A stretch of DNA of 7,622 nucleotides, from assembly GCA_001818355.1 (NCBI GenBank), contig MHKJ01000037.1:11348-18969 (forward strand). Direction: 5' to 3'. Each line of letters starts with the position of its first letter. Within the stretch, counting starts at the first letter, position 1. The DNA is from Candidatus Kerfeldbacteria bacterium RIFOXYC2_FULL_38_9. Its GTDB lineage: Bacteria; Patescibacteriota; Patescibacteriia; UBA9570; XYC2-FULL-38-9. A program made the position numbers and the translations under genes. The notes below the pieces were generated by a model, which did not search any database, was not told where the DNA came from, and worked only from the letters and a program-made list of their open reading frames with translations. This document shows, in pieces, positions 5,649-7,622 of the stretch.

Positions 5649-7455
5649 AAGAAAGAAAAACAAATTGAATAAAAGAAAAAATTTTGATCCAAAAGTAAAT
5701 CAATCAGATGATAATTTTGAAGACACTATTACTAATGTTGCTGATGACGATTTAAAATCAATTTATTATGTGGATGATGAAGGATCACAAATTGATATGA
5801 CCAAATTTGAGCGCAAGAAAAAAAAGGGCAAGTGGTTTATTCTATTTGGTATTTTTGTGATTTTATTGAGCGCCGCTACTTATTTCGGTTATCGTATTTT
5901 CAGTTCCACCAATGCCTCTGGTCAGGCTGGAGAAGTTACTGTCAATATTACCGCTGAAGAAAAAGTCGCTTCCGGAGACATGATTACGTTGGAGGTGGAG
6001 TATTTTAATAATAAAAATGTGGCTTTAACGCAAGCGGATTTAGAATTGTTTTATCCTGCGGGTTTTTATTTTCAAAATGCTTCCAAAGAAGACAGTGGTG
6101 ACAATAACCGTTTATGGAACTTAGGTGAAATACCAGCCAGTACGGGCGGAAAAATTCGCATTACCGGACAATTGGTTGGCAGTAAAGAAGATATTAAAGA
6201 CATCTCCGCCATGCTTACTTTTACACCCAGTAATTTTTCTAACGAATTTCAAGTTTCGGCCAAAACCTCGGTCCTGATTACCTCTGCTTTAGTGGCGGTT
6301 GAGGTAACCGCTCCCAATCAGGTACAATCTCAAGAAGATTTTGAGTATTTGGTTTCTTTCACCAACACTTCGCAAGCTACGCTTAATAACATCAAATTGC
6401 TGGTAAATTATCCGCAGGGTTTTTCTTTTAAATCCGCCTCCATCGCGCCTGGTGCTAATAATGCGGAATGGCGTCTTGATAAACTTGATGCGCAAGAAAC
6501 GCGGAAGTTAAAAATCAGCGGTTCTGTAGATGGTAAATCCGGCGATACCAAAGAGTTCCAATTTCAGTTTGGTTTGGTAGAGCTGGATAACAGTTTTAAT
6601 GTTCAGATAGAAAAAACCTCTTTAGTGCTGATTATAAATCCGGAAATCGAGCTGTTTATTTCCGCTCCTGATTTGGCAAATCCCGGAGCGGAGCTTCCTT
6701 TGAATGTTACGATAAAAAACACTTCTGAATTAGAAATTAAAGATTTAATAATGCAATTGAAATTTCAAGGCGCTTTATTTTCTGAAGAGTATTATGATTT
6801 TGATGAGATCGCAATTTTAGCTCCCAACAGTTCTTACGAGCTTACTTATAGCCCTGTTTTACAAGAGAGCCTTTCCCACCAAGAGGCGGTTCCCATGCAA
6901 GTGGAAGCCAAAGTGTTATCTGCTAAGGTTATGGGTAAAGATGTCTCTTTTGCCAATGTTGCCAAAGTTGATATTAAGCCGCGCGGAGAATTGAAAGCAG
7001 AAGCTTGGGGTCGATATTTTGATGAAAATTTAAAAAAAGTTGGCGCTGGACCATTGCCGCCCGCAGTAGGAGAAAAAACCACTTACCAGATTGTTTGGAA
7101 TTTACAAAATAGTATTAATAATCTCAGTGATTTAACTGTTAGTACTATTTTACCTGCGGATGTCACTTGGGAAAAAGAGGCGAATAAAGGAGTGGAATAT
7201 TCTTCTGCCACTCGTACCGTAACTTATAAAAAAGATACTTTTTCCGCGGAAAAATCAGAAACGGTTTATTTTTTAGTTTCCATTACACCTAATAAAAAAG
7301 ACGTAGATAATTTAAAAGTTTTAACAGAAGAAACCCAGGTTATGGCCACTGACGCGGTTACTCAGGACTCTTTGTCTGATACGTTAGATCGTATTACTAC
7401 GGATTTACCCCAAGACGAGGGAGCGAAAAATAAAGGAGTGATCTTGGCCGACTAA
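5632..7455 (+). CDS. Membrane-anchored surface protein with four DUF11/CARDB-like beta-sandwich repeats
   Basis: The 607-residue protein begins with a highly charged, probably cytoplasmic tail: basic at 3-16, acidic at 26-60 and a Lys cluster at 61-67. One transmembrane helix (about 68-88) follows, then about 515 probably external residues. I see four Ig-like units by repeated motifs: about 100-217, 220-333, 336-450 and 452-590. Units 1 and 2 align clearly (LELFYPAGFYFQNAS against LLVNYPQGFSFKSAS, each followed by a short W-x-L motif and then IRITGQLVG or LKISGSVDG). Unit 3 keeps NVTIKNTSELEIKDL, and unit 4 has PLPPAVGEKTTYQIVWNLQN and an LPADVTW turn. Such repeats occur in bacterial surface proteins as stalk or adhesion modules. 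There is no catalytic motif, no LPXTG-like sorting signal and no C-terminal helix. The start overlaps the end of lgt by 17 bases; tgt begins 9 bases after the stop. The function is unknown; a structural or attachment role is inference. Confidence 0.8.
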   Translation: MSVKTKRKKNKLNKRKNFDPKVNQSDDNFEDTITNVADDDLKSIYYVDDEGSQIDMTKFERKKKKGKWFILFGIFVILLSAATYFGYRIFSSTNASGQAGEVTVNITAEEKVASGDMITLEVEYFNNKNVALTQADLELFYPAGFYFQNASKEDSGDNNRLWNLGEIPASTGGKIRITGQLVGSKEDIKDISAMLTFTPSNFSNEFQVSAKTSVLITSALVAVEVTAPNQVQSQEDFEYLVSFTNTSQATLNNIKLLVNYPQGFSFKSASIAPGANNAEWRLDKLDAQETRKLKISGSVDGKSGDTKEFQFQFGLVELDNSFNVQIEKTSLVLIINPEIELFISAPDLANPGAELPLNVTIKNTSELEIKDLIMQLKFQGALFSEEYYDFDEIAILAPNSSYELTYSPVLQESLSHQEAVPMQVEAKVLSAKVMGKDVSFANVAKVDIKPRGELKAEAWGRYFDENLKKVGAGPLPPAVGEKTTYQIVWNLQNSINNLSDLTVSTILPADVTWEKEANKGVEYSSATRTVTYKKDTFSAEKSETVYFLVSITPNKKDVDNLKVLTEETQVMATDAVTQDSLSDTLDRITTDLPQDEGAKNKGVILAD

Positions 7456-7464
7456 TTAGTATTC

Positions 7465-7622
7465 ATGTTTTATTTAAAAAATCAACATCATTCCGGAGCT
7501 CGTCGGGGAGAATTAACCACTGCCCACGGTAAAATACAGACTCCTTTTTTTATGCCTATTGCTACCAAGGGCGCGGTAAAAACCGTTTCCTCGTTAGAGC
7601 TTGCTGTTTTGCAGAAGAAAGT
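7465..7622 (+). CDS. tgt: Queuine/preQ1 tRNA-guanine transglycosylase, N-terminal part
   Basis: An open frame begins at ATG 7465 and runs off the right edge, giving about 52 residues. The start resembles bacterial Tgt: a short first strand, GARRGELTTAHGKIQTPFFMPIATKGAVKTV, then a helix beginning SSLEL. In E. coli the matching segment has ARRGRL and TPCFMPVGTYGTVK. Tgt exchanges guanine 34 in GUN-anticodon tRNAs for the queuosine precursor preQ1. The catalytic aspartates and zinc-binding cysteines lie beyond the window, so completeness is unknown. There is no Shine-Dalgarno sequence and the start lies 9 bases after the previous stop, so it is probably the next gene of the talC unit. An archaeosine-type homologue is unlikely given the bacterial-looking context. 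Confidence 0.88.
   Translation, partial: MFYLKNQHHSGARRGELTTAHGKIQTPFFMPIATKGAVKTVSSLELAVLQKK

Noticed and set aside
1501..7082. Minus-strand open frames of 64-78 codons at 1501-1713, 2890-3084, 4409-4603, 6289-6495 and 6846-7082
   Set aside because: All lie opposite well-supported genes, have no recognisable motifs and look like frame shadows.
7451..7460. 10-base perfect palindrome ACTAATTAGT between the repeat protein and tgt
   Set aside because: Palindromes of this length are expected several times by chance in a window of this size, and there is no second copy nearby to suggest an operator.
1..7622. TGA recoding (as in Gracilibacteria/Absconditabacteria), CRISPR arrays, tRNAs, insertion sequences
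   Set aside because: All genes read cleanly with the standard code and TGG for Trp. I saw no regularly spaced direct repeats, tRNA-like folds, terminal inverted repeats or transposase motifs.

Overview
This window looks like a compact housekeeping stretch from a reduced-genome bacterium. A member of the Patescibacteria (Candidate Phyla Radiation) fits best. The evidence is indirect: genes lie on one strand, gaps are a few bases or overlaps, and only one start has a clear Shine-Dalgarno sequence. Several proteins also have the divergent active-site motifs I associate with that group (Rpe beginning PAIL instead of PSIL, Lgt with a GRLGCFFIFDHPG-type motif), and a membrane-anchored beta-repeat protein sits beside tgt. 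The standard genetic code reads cleanly, with TGG for Trp and no internal TGA, so there is no sign of the TGA recoding seen in Gracilibacteria and Absconditabacteria. No marker gene fixes the taxonomy.

The left block (1-3068) holds the end of a class I (DhnA/FbaB-type) aldolase, an AhpF-like thioredoxin reductase, a membrane-anchored DsbA-family thiol oxidoreductase, an RpiB-family isomerase and a ribulose-phosphate 3-epimerase. The first four are separated by 1-3 bases. The epimerase follows a 27-base gap holding the only strong ribosome binding site.

An 84-base gap (3069-3152) then carries a good sigma70-type promoter (TTTACA, 17 bases, TACAAT). It should drive the right block: transaldolase (talC), a membrane-anchored alpha/beta-hydrolase-fold protein, prolipoprotein diacylglyceryl transferase (lgt), a 607-residue surface protein with four beta-sandwich-like repeats, and the start of tRNA-guanine transglycosylase (tgt). 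There is no gene-free stretch over 300 bases, and I see no mobile element, CRISPR array, RNA gene or strong terminator.

The aldolase, RpiB, Rpe and TalC together make most of a non-oxidative pentose phosphate module linked to the fructose-bisphosphate/triose pool; transketolase is not in the window. TrxB is predicted to be cytosolic and the DsbA-like protein to face outward. The anchored hydrolase, Lgt and the repeat protein form an envelope group.

I did not find a clearly new multi-gene system. The most interesting signal is that several enzymes lack residues usually considered catalytic or ligand-binding while keeping the rest of the site. The cases are Asp for Ser in the hydrolase nucleophile elbow, Gln for a metal-ligand His in Rpe, Lys for the ring-opening His in RpiB, loss of the HRR NADPH motif in TrxB, and changes of His103, Asn146 and Tyr26 (E. 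coli numbering) in Lgt.
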